A stretch of 8,800 nucleotides of DNA, taken from NCBI GenBank assembly GCA_016840645.1, contig JAEORY010000141.1:1-8800 (forward strand), in the 5' to 3' direction. Each line of letters begins with the position of its first letter. The stretch's first letter is position 1. The stretch comes from Candidatus Borrarchaeota archaeon. GTDB taxonomy: Archaea; Asgardarchaeota; Sifarchaeia; Borrarchaeales; Borrarchaeaceae. Positions 1 to 7,644 of this stretch are shown piece by piece. Under the pieces are notes generated by a model. The model was given only the letters and a program-made list of their open reading frames with translations. It made no database searches and was not told where the DNA came from. The translations under genes were made by a program, and so were the position numbers.

Positions 1-236
1 GGATTATCATAATAACCAGACGCAATCTTGGTTCCAATCAGCCCAAAGTTCTCTGCAGCCCCCGATTTAATATCTACCTCACCTCTGTATTTTGCCACAT
101 CTAAGTGTTGAACCTGAGGCATTTCAACTTGTCCTAATGCGAATGCTTTGTAAGCATCAGTAACCGCTTTAATAGCGTCACTCATCGGAAGACATGATCT
201 AACTTCTTGCTGTGATAAAATGATTATTTCAGACAC
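1..236 (-). CDS. Ornithine cyclodeaminase / mu-crystallin family protein, 5' part only
   Basis: A minus-strand frame runs off the left edge, giving 78 codons. I chose the GTG at 236-234 because AAAGGTG lies 6 bases upstream (243-249). An earlier in-frame GTG (245-243) overlaps that SD, and an inner ATG (185-183) would cut off the conserved N-terminus. The protein begins VSEIIILSQQEVRSCLPMSD, followed by an amphipathic AIKAVTDAYKAFALG helix. Later come GEVDIKSG and GTKIASGYYDN, which match the substrate-binding start of this family (typically about 320 residues). Members use NAD(P): ornithine cyclodeaminase makes proline and ammonia from ornithine, while archaeal relatives include alanine dehydrogenase (Archaeoglobus). 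The Rossmann domain lies outside the window, so the substrate cannot be decided. The family call is firm; the reaction is open. Confidence 0.85.
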   Translation of the reverse strand, partial: MSEIIILSQQEVRSCLPMSDAIKAVTDAYKAFALGQVEMPQVQHLDVAKYRGEVDIKSGAAENFGLIGTKIASGYYDN

Positions 237-269
237 TTCAAACACCTTTCAAAACTTAATAAAGAAATG

Positions 270-277
270 TATAATAA
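270..277 (-). promoter_or_regulatory. Possible TATA box for the cyclodeaminase-family gene
   Basis: On the minus strand this reads TTATTATA, about 37 bases before the GTG start. An archaeal start site about 25 bases downstream would give a very short leader that still holds most of the AAAGGTG SD. It is judged by position and base content only; the whole 237-368 divergent region is A+T-rich, so a chance match is possible. Confidence 0.3.
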
Positions 278-299
278 CATTTCTGCCTGTTAAACCAAG

Positions 300-309
300 C
301 TATAAAAGG
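300..309 (+). promoter_or_regulatory. Possible TATA box for the AIM24-family gene
   Basis: CTATAAAAGG resembles an archaeal box A. It lies about 60 bases upstream of the ATG at 369, which predicts a leader of about 35 bases containing the SD. A second candidate, TATAAATT at 326-333, would give a leader of only about 12 bases. The sequence does not decide between them. Confidence 0.4.
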
Positions 310-368
310 ATGAAAATGACTATGGTATAAATTGAATTAAAATCGTTTAAAATTGAAAGGGTGAAACT

Positions 369-1085
369 ATGTCTGAAGAAAAGGAAAAATCGTTTTTAAG
401 ATATGAAATTACTGGAAGTCCCGCATTTTCAGTGGTTCGCATTTATCTAGAGCAACCAGGACAACAAGTAGTAGCAGAGGGCGGAGCAATGGTTTATATG
501 GATGGGCATGTCGATATGAAAACGAAATCATCAGGAGGCATCTTACGGGGTTTGAAAAGAAAAATTTCTGGAGAAGCGATGTTTCAGAACTTCTTCGAAC
601 TCACAGAAGATTCAACGAAACCTGGCATGATAGCTTTTGCTCATGGAGCACCAGGAGACATTGTGCATATACATCTTAATCAAGGTGAAGAATGGACTTT
701 AAGTAAAGACGCGTATATTTGCAGCACTCCCTCGGTTCAAGTCACCTCTCAAGTAGGCAAAATTGCAAGCCTTTTAGGTGGTGAAGGGTTATTTTTAACA
801 AAAATTTTTGCAGAAGCTGAAGGTGATGTCTGGCTCGGTGGATATGGTTATATTGAACGACACGAGATCGGCCCAGGAGAAGAATTTGTCATTGACACTG
901 GTGTGATGATGGCGTTCCCGGCAAACATGCAATATCGTACCTCTAAGGTCGGAGGCAAGAAAAGTTTCATCTTAGGCGGAGAGGGCATCGTCATGAGGTT
1001 TATGGGCCCTGGTATTGTGTATACACAGAACCGTGAAATACGTCTGCTGGCATCGTTACTCAAACCGTTTTTGCCAAAGGATTAA
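369..1085 (+). CDS. AIM24 / TIGR00266 family protein (PF01987)
   Basis: This 238-residue protein is the usual length for the family formerly called DUF124. It has no signal peptide or membrane helix and is rich in glycine and beta-type sequence. Recognisable family features are the LEQPGQQVVAEGGAMVYMDG segment (residues 27-46), the following GGILRGLKRKISGE loop (56-69), and GEGLFLTKIFAEAEGDVWLG in the middle. The C-terminal half repeats the same kind of beta fold. Family members are thought to form TRAP-like beta barrels; yeast Aim24 is mitochondrial, and the prokaryotic role is unknown. The ATG is well supported by GAAAGGGTG at 355-363. It is flanked by minus-strand genes on both sides, so it is a single-gene unit. 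The family call is confident; no biochemical role can be given. Confidence 0.9.
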   Translation: MSEEKEKSFLRYEITGSPAFSVVRIYLEQPGQQVVAEGGAMVYMDGHVDMKTKSSGGILRGLKRKISGEAMFQNFFELTEDSTKPGMIAFAHGAPGDIVHIHLNQGEEWTLSKDAYICSTPSVQVTSQVGKIASLLGGEGLFLTKIFAEAEGDVWLGGYGYIERHEIGPGEEFVIDTGVMMAFPANMQYRTSKVGGKKSFILGGEGIVMRFMGPGIVYTQNREIRLLASLLKPFLPKD

Positions 1086-1093
1086 TTAAAAAA

Positions 1094-1129
1094 ACATTAT
1101 TTCTCTTTTTTTCATAATGTATGCTTTTT
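1094..1129 (+). terminator. Possible terminator after the AIM24-family gene
   Basis: ACATTAT (1094-1100) and ATAATGT (1114-1120) form a perfect 7-bp inverted repeat. The loop contains seven T's (1106-1112) and a further T run follows at 1125-1129. It lies just after the stop codon. Archaeal termination depends mainly on T tracts, so the T runs may matter more than the stem. Confidence 0.45.
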
Positions 1130-1158
1130 AGTCACCGTTAACAGTTAGTTCTATGACT

Positions 1159-1195
1159 TAGAATTTAGAAAAAATGAGTAAAACAAGAAATTCTA
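1159..1195 (-). terminator. Possible terminator after the M20-family gene
   Basis: TAGAATTT (1159-1166) and AAATTCTA (1188-1195) form a perfect 8-bp inverted repeat. On the minus strand its loop carries six T's (complement of A's at 1169-1174), a few bases beyond the deacylase stop codon. Its design mirrors the stem-loop on the other strand at 1094-1129. Confidence 0.4.
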
Positions 1196-1201
1196 CTAAT
1201 T

Positions 1202-2341
1202 TTAATTTAATTTTGCTAAAATTCCTTGATACACCTGATAAAGCTGTTTTAAAGACGGAATATCACACCACTCATCTGCAGAATGAGATCCTTTCCCTGA
1301 TGGTCCCAGATCAATAGTAGGAATACCTAACATTCCAATAAAGTTGCTATCGGCAACTGTCCTACCTAACAAAAACCTAGGTTCAATTCCAGTTGCTAAT
1401 TTAACTTCTTCTGCAGTTATTTGTACTAGTGGATTATCTAACGGTGTATAAAATGGCAATGGCTCTCGTGTGGGGCGTGGATGTATATTGACTTCAACTT
1501 TTGTCTCCGGATCTAGTTCAGTATTTTGAATAATTTCAAGCACTGCTTCAAGCACCATTTCAGAGGTTTCTATAGGAAGATAATGACGATCTAATACTAG
1601 TTTGACTGTTTCCGGAACTGATAAACTATTAACACCACCATTAATAGCTAAGAAACATTGACTGCCTTCAATATTGAATTTTTCCATATAGCCCACATCA
1701 AGAGATTCAAGGTTTTGAATGAGTCGAACTGCTTCGTTAATAGCATTGACTCCCCTCTTTGGAATTGCTCCGTGAGCAGCTTTTCCATGCACAACAATAT
1801 CTAAAATAAGTCTGCCACGCCTCCCAACCAAGAAATTTCCTAAATAATGAGGTTCGCCCACAATAGCATAAGCAACTTTGTCGGGTGAAATGATGTTTTT
1901 ATCAATTAGAGTAATAGTACCCCGTGACCAAAGTTCTTCATCAGTAACCGCCGTAAACAAAACATTAAGGTTAGATTTGAATTCTCCTTTCAGTAAACCT
2001 TCCATAATTCCAAGTTGGACAGCTAAACCAGATTTCATGTCACAAGCGCCGATGCCATAGAACTTTTCACCAACAAGCTCTCCATATGGATCCCGAGTCC
2101 AACCGCGCATTTCCTCAACTGTATCAGAATGTGAATTCAAGAGAATCCACGGTTTGTTTGAATCTACCTGGAATTCCGCAATGACATCAGGTCCACTATC
2201 CGGAACTTCAACTTTGTATGGTTCATAACCTAGATCTGCAAGAAAATCAAGAATCCACGAACTGATCTTTTGTTCCTTGCCGTACCTGGAAGGAATCTGC
2301 ACCAGTTCCTGAAGTATGTTGAAAATTCGATTATTCTGCAT
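1202..2341 (-). CDS. M20 family metallo-deacylase/peptidase (ArgE/DapE/ACY1 type)
   Basis: This 379-residue protein is full length for the family of two-zinc enzymes that hydrolyse N-acyl amino acids or small peptides in the cytoplasm. Expected metal-site residues are present in order: HSD (H71, D73), ACDMKSG (D101), TDEE (E135 as likely general base, E136 as ligand), GEP (E163) and GSHSADEW (H353). GKAAHGA at 186-192 marks the inserted dimerisation ('lid') domain, with H190. No signal peptide is visible. The ATG is supported by GAGG at 2350-2353, 8 bases upstream. Family members include acetylornithine deacetylase, succinyl-diaminopimelate desuccinylase and LysK-like enzymes. The substrate cannot be told from sequence alone, so no symbol is given. 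It converges with the AIM24-family gene and diverges from the kinase. A role in ornithine or lysine metabolism would fit the nearby cyclodeaminase-family gene, but that is inference. Confidence 0.9.
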   Translation of the reverse strand: MQNNRIFNILQELVQIPSRYGKEQKISSWILDFLADLGYEPYKVEVPDSGPDVIAEFQVDSNKPWILLNSHSDTVEEMRGWTRDPYGELVGEKFYGIGACDMKSGLAVQLGIMEGLLKGEFKSNLNVLFTAVTDEELWSRGTITLIDKNIISPDKVAYAIVGEPHYLGNFLVGRRGRLILDIVVHGKAAHGAIPKRGVNAINEAVRLIQNLESLDVGYMEKFNIEGSQCFLAINGGVNSLSVPETVKLVLDRHYLPIETSEMVLEAVLEIIQNTELDPETKVEVNIHPRPTREPLPFYTPLDNPLVQITAEEVKLATGIEPRFLLGRTVADSNFIGMLGIPTIDLGPSGKGSHSADEWCDIPSLKQLYQVYQGILAKLN

Positions 2342-2495
2342 AATTTTATCCTCGAATACTTAATAGAGCGATATAGTATCTTAGTCGGTTTTCATTTATT
2401 TTAGTATTCAAAATCATGTAATTGCCAAAAAATGTTTTGAGAAACCGTTTTAGTAAAAAGGGACGCTCTAAATGTGCGATTAACTTGTCAGAAAC

Positions 2496-2504
2496 TTTAT
2501 ATTA
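2496..2504 (+). promoter_or_regulatory. Likely TATA box for the sensor kinase gene
   Basis: TTTATATTA is preceded by a purine-rich AGAAAC that could serve as a TFB-recognition element. It predicts transcription from about 2525 and a leader of roughly 100 bases. A weaker alternative, ATTTTATAG, is at 2519-2527. The rest of the 2342-2622 gap is A+T-rich with no gene visible. Confidence 0.45.
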
Positions 2505-2622
2505 AATCATTGAGAGTCATTTTATAGTGAATGTAAATGAGGTGTAATAACTCAAAAGCAATTTAGTTCTCATAAACGTTCTATTGTTTCGGGGTCTTTA
2601 AAAAGATGGTGTGAGTCTGACA

Positions 2623-5600
2623 ATGAACGAGTTTGCTTTGTTCTCTCTACTGAGTGCTGTTGTCTCAATCTTCTTAGGGAGTTTTGTATTTTCAAAAGAT
2701 TCAAAGAACTGGATTAACAGACTATTCATGATCTTCTGTCTTTCTCAAGCCTATTGGGCAATGACAGAATTTGGTTATCGAAGTGCAACAGAATCTAATA
2801 TTGCAGCTTTTTGGTTAAAAATGAACAGTTTATGGCCTCTCACAATAGTTTTCTTACTTCATTTTGTACTTGTTTTTACTGAACAAGTGAAATTACTTAG
2901 AAATAAACTTACATACCTACTAATGTATGCCCCTGCCTTGATTATTGTTTATCTTGACTTGACAGTATTCTCGGGAGAACCAATATGGACATATTGGGGC
3001 TGGACCTATGATATTCCTGAAAATTTTCTGTTATTCATTGTATCAAGGACATGGGGTGCAGGATTAGGCATTTTTGCTTTTTGTCTTTGCCTACAATATT
3101 ACATGAAATCAATTGATCTAAGAAAGAAAAAACAAGCAAAGTATGTATCGATTGGAATTTCTTTTCCAGTACTTCTTGGTATTGTTACTGAATGGTTATT
3201 ACCTTCAATTCAAATAAGAATTCCAGAATTTACCGCATCTTCAACAGTCCTAGGAAGTTTTTTCATTGGGTATGCAATTCTAAGACATGAGTTGTTCATT
3301 CTATCACCATCAACAGCAGCAGAAAGTGTTATTGCTACCATGTTTGATGCCCTTTTTTTGGTTAGTCCAGAAGGAAAAATAATTTCAGCTAATCTAGCTT
3401 CGTTACAACTTCTTGAATATAAAGAACATGAAATGATTCAGATGCCTTTAGAGAACATTTTGATTAATAAAAATGATAATCCAGGTTCCGTAGGGTGTGT
3501 ATTTGATAATCTAATAAAAGCAGGAAATGTCAACGATGTTGAGATGAACATTAAAACGAAGAATGGACATCTTATCCCTATTTCATTCTCGTCATCAATA
3601 ATGCAAGACAACGAGGATAATTTAGCAGGGATTATTCTTATTGGAAGAGATATAACAGAACGTAAGCAGATGGAGAAAAAAATAACAAACTATACTGAAA
3701 ACCTTGAAAAACTCGTCGAAGAAAGAACAAAGGCCTTTAAAGAATCAGAAGAAAGATTAACAGCAATATTAACTGGAATAGGAGATCTAGTTGGAATTCA
3801 TAACAAAGATTTGGACGTCATCTGGATAAACCAAGCAGTGAGAGATCGTTATGGAGATATTGTTGGAAGAAAGTGTTATAGGGCATATAAGGGCTTAACT
3901 AAACCTTGCCCCGAATGTACTGTTGAAGCAGTATTCAATGAAGGGAAAACAGTAGTAACAGAGCAATCCCATATGAATACAAACGGAACAATTAGCAACG
4001 TTTTAGTTACCAGTTCTCCTGTACGAAATGCTGCTGGAAATATTTTTGCAGTTGTAGAGGTAGCTAAGGATATAACTGAATTAAAGAATTTGGAAAAGCA
4101 ACTGAAAGATCATACCGAAAATCTCGAAAACCTTGTCAAGGAAAGGACAAAAGCTTTAAGTGATTCTGAAGAAAAACAAAAAGCAATTTTAACGGGTATC
4201 GGAGATCTTATTACCATTCAGAATAAGGAATTAGACATTATCTGGTCAAATGAATCTACACAAGATATTTGGGGAGATGTCATAGGTAAAAAATGCTATA
4301 TAGTGTACAAAGGTTTTGATAAACCATGCCCTGATTGTACTGTAGGAACAGTTTTTAGTGAAGGCAAAAAACTTGTCTCGGAACAATCAGTTAGACGTTT
4401 AGACGGAAGTTGTATGACCACTCTGGTTACAAGTTCTCCAATGAAAGATGCTGAAGGAAACATAGTAGCAGTTGTAGAATCTATTAAGGATATCACGGGA
4501 CGAAAAGAACTAGAAAATGCTTTAAGAGAGTCAGAGGAGCGTTATCGTGGGTTATACGATTCATCTATTGATGGTATAGTCTCATTGGACTCAGAAGGAC
4601 ATATAATCGAATGCAATCAGGCATTTGCAGATATGGTCGGCTATCGCAAGGATGAACTACGTAACATTAACATCTTCAATATCACGCCTAATAAATGGTA
4701 TAAGGCCAGTAAGGAAAACCACCATCAATTACTTGAAGTAGGCCATTCAGAAGAATTCGAAAAAGAATATATCAAAAAAGATGGGACAACTGTCCCAGTT
4801 GCTATCAGAGGATGGCCTATAAAAAATCGTGAAGGGAAAACAATTGGAATTTGGGGTTTTATTCGAGATATTACTGCCCAGAAGCAAGCAGAGGAAAAGA
4901 TTAAGGAATATACAGAAAATCTTAAACGAATAGTAGATCAGAGGACCTCAGATCTCAAGGATTCTGAAGAGCGCTATAGAGGTTTGTATGAATCTTCAAT
5001 AGATGGCATAGTTTCCACTGACCTAGAAGGAAATATAATTGACTGTAATCAAGCTTTAGCAGATATGATTGGATATACTAAACAAGACCTCAATAAAATG
5101 GACTATTTTGAACTCATACCTAAAAAATGGCATGCTAAGATTTCAAAGCTTTTCACAAATCAAATAATTCAACGAGGCTATTCAGATGAATTTGAAACAG
5201 AAGGGATTAGGACTGATGGAATAATCTTCCCAGTCTCTACAAGGGGTTGGCTCATAAAAGATCAAGAAGGCAAAGCAACAGGAATGTGGGGTATTGTTCG
5301 TGATATCACTGAAAAGAAGAAAATGGAAGAAATAAAATCTCAGTTCATTAATTTAGCAGCACATGAACTTCGAACTCCTTTAAGCGCAATGAAAGCGCAC
5401 GTAGAGCTTCTTAAAATAAAAAGTGAACATGGATATTGGGAACTGCCTAATGAAGTTCACGATAAAATAAAAATCATAACACGTAACGCTGATAGATTGG
5501 CGGCACTTATTAATAACCTACTTGATTATACACGTCTCGAAGCAGGCACAAGAAAAATAAAGCAGGAATCAGGCTCACTTGACACAATCATCGGTCAGAT

Positions 5601-6036
5601 TATTAATGACGTCTTACCAATTGCAAAAATTCATGGACATAAACTTGAACTCTATTCTCCAAATCAATTGCCTCAGATCAAAATAGATGAAGACATGGTC
5701 CGGAGTGTATTCACTAATTTACTTTCAAATGCCATAAAATATACGCCTGACGGTGGTATGATTGAAGTTAAGATTCTAGAAGAAGAATTCAATCTCCATG
5801 TTTCTGTGAAAGATACTGGAATTGGCATTCCAGAAAATGAGTTGGAAAAAATTTTCCAACCTTTCCATGTAACTGATCTCTCTGAATCTTCTCGATTTCA
5901 ATCGGAATTTGAACGTACTGGATTAGGACTTGCGATTTCTAAAGAATATGTGAAACTGCATGGTGGCAGTATATGGGTAGAAAGCAAGATTGGAGCGGGA
6001 AGCACATTTCATGTGATTCTTCCTAAAAAAAATTAA
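2623..6036 (+). CDS. Membrane sensor histidine kinase: 7TM, five PAS, HisKA, HATPase_c
   Basis: The protein is 1137 residues from the ATG at 2623. A GTG at 2611 would add four residues; the only SD-like sequence, GGTG at 2608-2611, overlaps that GTG, which favours the ATG. Residues about 5-222 form seven hydrophobic helices of the histidine-kinase N-terminal 7TM type. Five PAS domains follow (about 232-346, 374-488, 514-628, 634-752, 780-898), several joined by repeated YTENLE-type coiled coils. PAS2 and PAS3 are close duplicates, each with GxKCY then KPCPxC (C418/C429/C432 and C558/C569/C572). PAS4 and PAS5 share SSIDGIVS. HisKA has AAHELRTPLS with phospho-acceptor H914; HATPase_c shows the N box (N1036), DTGIGIP (from D1064) and GLGLAIS (about 1100-1106), so it looks catalytically intact. 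It should autophosphorylate in response to membrane and cytoplasmic signals. It has no receiver domain and no response-regulator neighbour, so the partner is elsewhere. Confidence 0.93.
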   Translation: MNEFALFSLLSAVVSIFLGSFVFSKDSKNWINRLFMIFCLSQAYWAMTEFGYRSATESNIAAFWLKMNSLWPLTIVFLLHFVLVFTEQVKLLRNKLTYLLMYAPALIIVYLDLTVFSGEPIWTYWGWTYDIPENFLLFIVSRTWGAGLGIFAFCLCLQYYMKSIDLRKKKQAKYVSIGISFPVLLGIVTEWLLPSIQIRIPEFTASSTVLGSFFIGYAILRHELFILSPSTAAESVIATMFDALFLVSPEGKIISANLASLQLLEYKEHEMIQMPLENILINKNDNPGSVGCVFDNLIKAGNVNDVEMNIKTKNGHLIPISFSSSIMQDNEDNLAGIILIGRDITERKQMEKKITNYTENLEKLVEERTKAFKESEERLTAILTGIGDLVGIHNKDLDVIWINQAVRDRYGDIVGRKCYRAYKGLTKPCPECTVEAVFNEGKTVVTEQSHMNTNGTISNVLVTSSPVRNAAGNIFAVVEVAKDITELKNLEKQLKDHTENLENLVKERTKALSDSEEKQKAILTGIGDLITIQNKELDIIWSNESTQDIWGDVIGKKCYIVYKGFDKPCPDCTVGTVFSEGKKLVSEQSVRRLDGSCMTTLVTSSPMKDAEGNIVAVVESIKDITGRKELENALRESEERYRGLYDSSIDGIVSLDSEGHIIECNQAFADMVGYRKDELRNINIFNITPNKWYKASKENHHQLLEVGHSEEFEKEYIKKDGTTVPVAIRGWPIKNREGKTIGIWGFIRDITAQKQAEEKIKEYTENLKRIVDQRTSDLKDSEERYRGLYESSIDGIVSTDLEGNIIDCNQALADMIGYTKQDLNKMDYFELIPKKWHAKISKLFTNQIIQRGYSDEFETEGIRTDGIIFPVSTRGWLIKDQEGKATGMWGIVRDITEKKKMEEIKSQFINLAAHELRTPLSAMKAHVELLKIKSEHGYWELPNEVHDKIKIITRNADRLAALINNLLDYTRLEAGTRKIKQESGSLDTIIGQIINDVLPIAKIHGHKLELYSPNQLPQIKIDEDMVRSVFTNLLSNAIKYTPDGGMIEVKILEEEFNLHVSVKDTGIGIPENELEKIFQPFHVTDLSESSRFQSEFERTGLGLAISKEYVKLHGGSIWVESKIGAGSTFHVILPKKN

Positions 6037-6115
6037 CTTGAAACTACATTTACATCGATCTTCGAACTCGATAAATAGGAACTGAAATAGTTATTTGATC
6101 CAATGACCGTTATTA

Positions 6116-6125
6116 CTTTATATTT
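6116..6125 (+). promoter_or_regulatory. Possible TATA box for the TPR protein gene
   Basis: CTTTATATTT shares the ACTTTATATT core with the box upstream of the kinase and lies at a similar distance from the proposed start (112 versus 127 bases). A T-rich stretch follows (about 6131-6176, including TATTATTATTATT), which could also serve to terminate the kinase transcript. A second A/T box, GATAAATAGG, is near 6069. Confidence 0.4.
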
Positions 6126-6211
6126 GAGATTTCCTTCTATTATTATTATTTGTTCTTTGCTCGATGTTTTCATTTAACCTGAAAATGTATCAAAAAGGAA
6201 TAGGAAAAAGT

Positions 6212-6222
6212 AAGGTGGGTGA
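6212..6222 (+). promoter_or_regulatory. Shine-Dalgarno sequence that fixes the TPR gene start
   Basis: AAGGTGGGTGA resembles the full archaeal SD (AAGGAGGTGA). GGTGA ends at 6222, six bases before the ATC at 6229. Comparable spacers (4-6 bases after GGTGN) precede the AIM24, cyclodeaminase and small membrane protein starts in this window. It lies about 210 bases upstream of the first in-frame ATG, so it argues against a start there. Confidence 0.65.
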
Positions 6223-6228
6223 ATTAAA

Positions 6229-7644
6229 ATCCCAGAAAAAATTGAAGGAAAAACAGCAACTGAGTGGGCAAAAATTGGCTTTGAAAAAGCTAGTACAGGA
6301 AATTCATTTGACTTTCTGGAAGCCGTAGATTGTTTTGAAAAAACTATTAAGATAGACCCTACTTATGTTAATGGTTGGTTTTATCTTGGTGCGGCAAAAG
6401 AAAAATTAGGAGACAATCCACCAGGCATAATGGCACGCCAGGATTTTTATAAAGAAGCTATTCAAGCCTTTGAAGAAGTGATAAAACTTGATCAATTACA
6501 TAAAGTAGCATGGATTCATTGTGGGTATTGTGCTGAACGATTAGCACATTGGACAAGAGAAGAGGATAGGAAACGTGAACTTTTTAAAAAATCATTAAAA
6601 TGCTATAAAGAGGCAATCGATATTGATCAAGAGGACGGAGACGCTTGGTTTAACCTTGGTAACGCATATAGGTACCTGAATCAGTTTGAAAACGCAATAA
6701 AAGCGTATGAGACTGCAATTAATATCAATCCACAGGATTTTGACGCTTATTATAATATGAGCATTTGTTATGAAAATTTAACTAATTACCAAGAAGCAAT
6801 TAATTGCATAAAGAAAGCTTTAAAAATTAATCCAAGTAATGAGCGAATCCAAGATCGTCTAAGACGGCTAGAGGTCGATAAAGAGATTGCTGAAATAGGT
6901 GTAGAATCTGCTGGTAAGGGCAAGATTGCAAATGAAGCAATTAACCTAGGTATTTCTTGTTTAAACGAGAGGGATTATAATAATGCAATAGAACATTTTA
7001 AAAAAGCAAATGAAATATATAAAGAAATAAATAGCCTTACAGGACAGGCATATGCCTTACGTTATTTAGGATTGATTTTTAAAAATCAAGGGGACTGGGC
7101 AACATCCTTGAAATATAATCAAGATGCTCACGAGATTTATTCTCAGATTGAAGATAGACCTGGAATGGCTGAAACATCTCATAATTCAGGGTTTCTTTAT
7201 TTTCAATTAAATAAAATTCAGGAAGCTATTTACGAATTTCAAAAATCGACGAAATTATTTAAAGAACTAAACGATATATCAAAACTCTCAGATGGGTTTG
7301 CAAATCTTGGTTTGTTGTACAAAAAGAATGGAGACTTATCAAAGGCAGTAGAAATTTTTAAAGAATGTTATGAAATTGATTTAGAAACCAATGATAAAAA
7401 ACATCAAGCGCAAGATTTGCAGGATATAGGTCTACTTACTCAGGAGTTAGGTGATTATAATAAGTCTTTAGACTGTTTTCAAAAATCTTATGAACTTTAT
7501 ACAGAACTAGGAAATCAAGCAGGTCTGGAAAAGCAATTAGAAAATGTTAAAGACTTACTACAAGTTATCAAAAAAGAAAAGGAAATTGCACCTGAATTAA
7601 GAAAAAAAATCAATGAAATTAAGCGATTGCTTAAAATAGACTAA
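6229..7644 (+). CDS. TPR-repeat protein with apparent non-canonical (ATC) start
   Basis: A 471-residue soluble protein made almost wholly of tetratricopeptide repeats, which form a helical scaffold for binding other proteins. Residues about 12-205 hold five classical repeats ending in IDP, LDQ, IDQ, INP and INP. After a linker (206-232) come five repeats of the longer, Rapsyn/LGN-like style (about 233-430; for example YLGLIFKNQGDWATSL and NLGLLYKKNGDLSKAV). A charged helix follows, ending in LKID. The first in-frame ATG is at 6430, but the frame is open back to the TGA at 6220. Codons 6229-6429 encode an obvious TPR (FLEAVDCFEKTIKIDP), so the true start is upstream. ATC at 6229, giving MPEKIEGK, best fits the SD. 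A lost A in the run at 6226-6229 is the main alternative, since it would connect a GTG at 6215. Partner unknown; the preceding kinase on the same strand is a candidate. Confidence 0.82.
   Translation: MPEKIEGKTATEWAKIGFEKASTGNSFDFLEAVDCFEKTIKIDPTYVNGWFYLGAAKEKLGDNPPGIMARQDFYKEAIQAFEEVIKLDQLHKVAWIHCGYCAERLAHWTREEDRKRELFKKSLKCYKEAIDIDQEDGDAWFNLGNAYRYLNQFENAIKAYETAININPQDFDAYYNMSICYENLTNYQEAINCIKKALKINPSNERIQDRLRRLEVDKEIAEIGVESAGKGKIANEAINLGISCLNERDYNNAIEHFKKANEIYKEINSLTGQAYALRYLGLIFKNQGDWATSLKYNQDAHEIYSQIEDRPGMAETSHNSGFLYFQLNKIQEAIYEFQKSTKLFKELNDISKLSDGFANLGLLYKKNGDLSKAVEIFKECYEIDLETNDKKHQAQDLQDIGLLTQELGDYNKSLDCFQKSYELYTELGNQAGLEKQLENVKDLLQVIKKEKEIAPELRKKINEIKRLLKID

Noticed and set aside
848..1063. 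Minus-strand open frame of 71 codons
   Set aside because: It is antisense to the AIM24-family gene, which has a clear SD and family match.
1878..2060. Plus-strand open frame of 60 codons
   Set aside because: It is antisense to the conserved metal-site region of the M20 gene.
4296..4496. Minus-strand open frame of 66 codons
   Set aside because: It is antisense to PAS3 of the kinase, with no SD or recognisable domain.
6054..6072. ATCGA...TCGAT inverted repeat after the kinase
   Set aside because: A 5-bp stem is too weak and not followed by a T tract.
6138..6150. TATTATTATTATT simple repeat
   Set aside because: Too short to call a microsatellite; treated as part of a T-rich, possibly terminating stretch.
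6185..6343. ATG-started open frame overlapping the beginning of the TPR gene
   Set aside because: It is out of frame with the TPR sequence, has a lysine-rich low-complexity translation and soon hits a TAG. It matters only if the A run at 6226-6229 has an indel.
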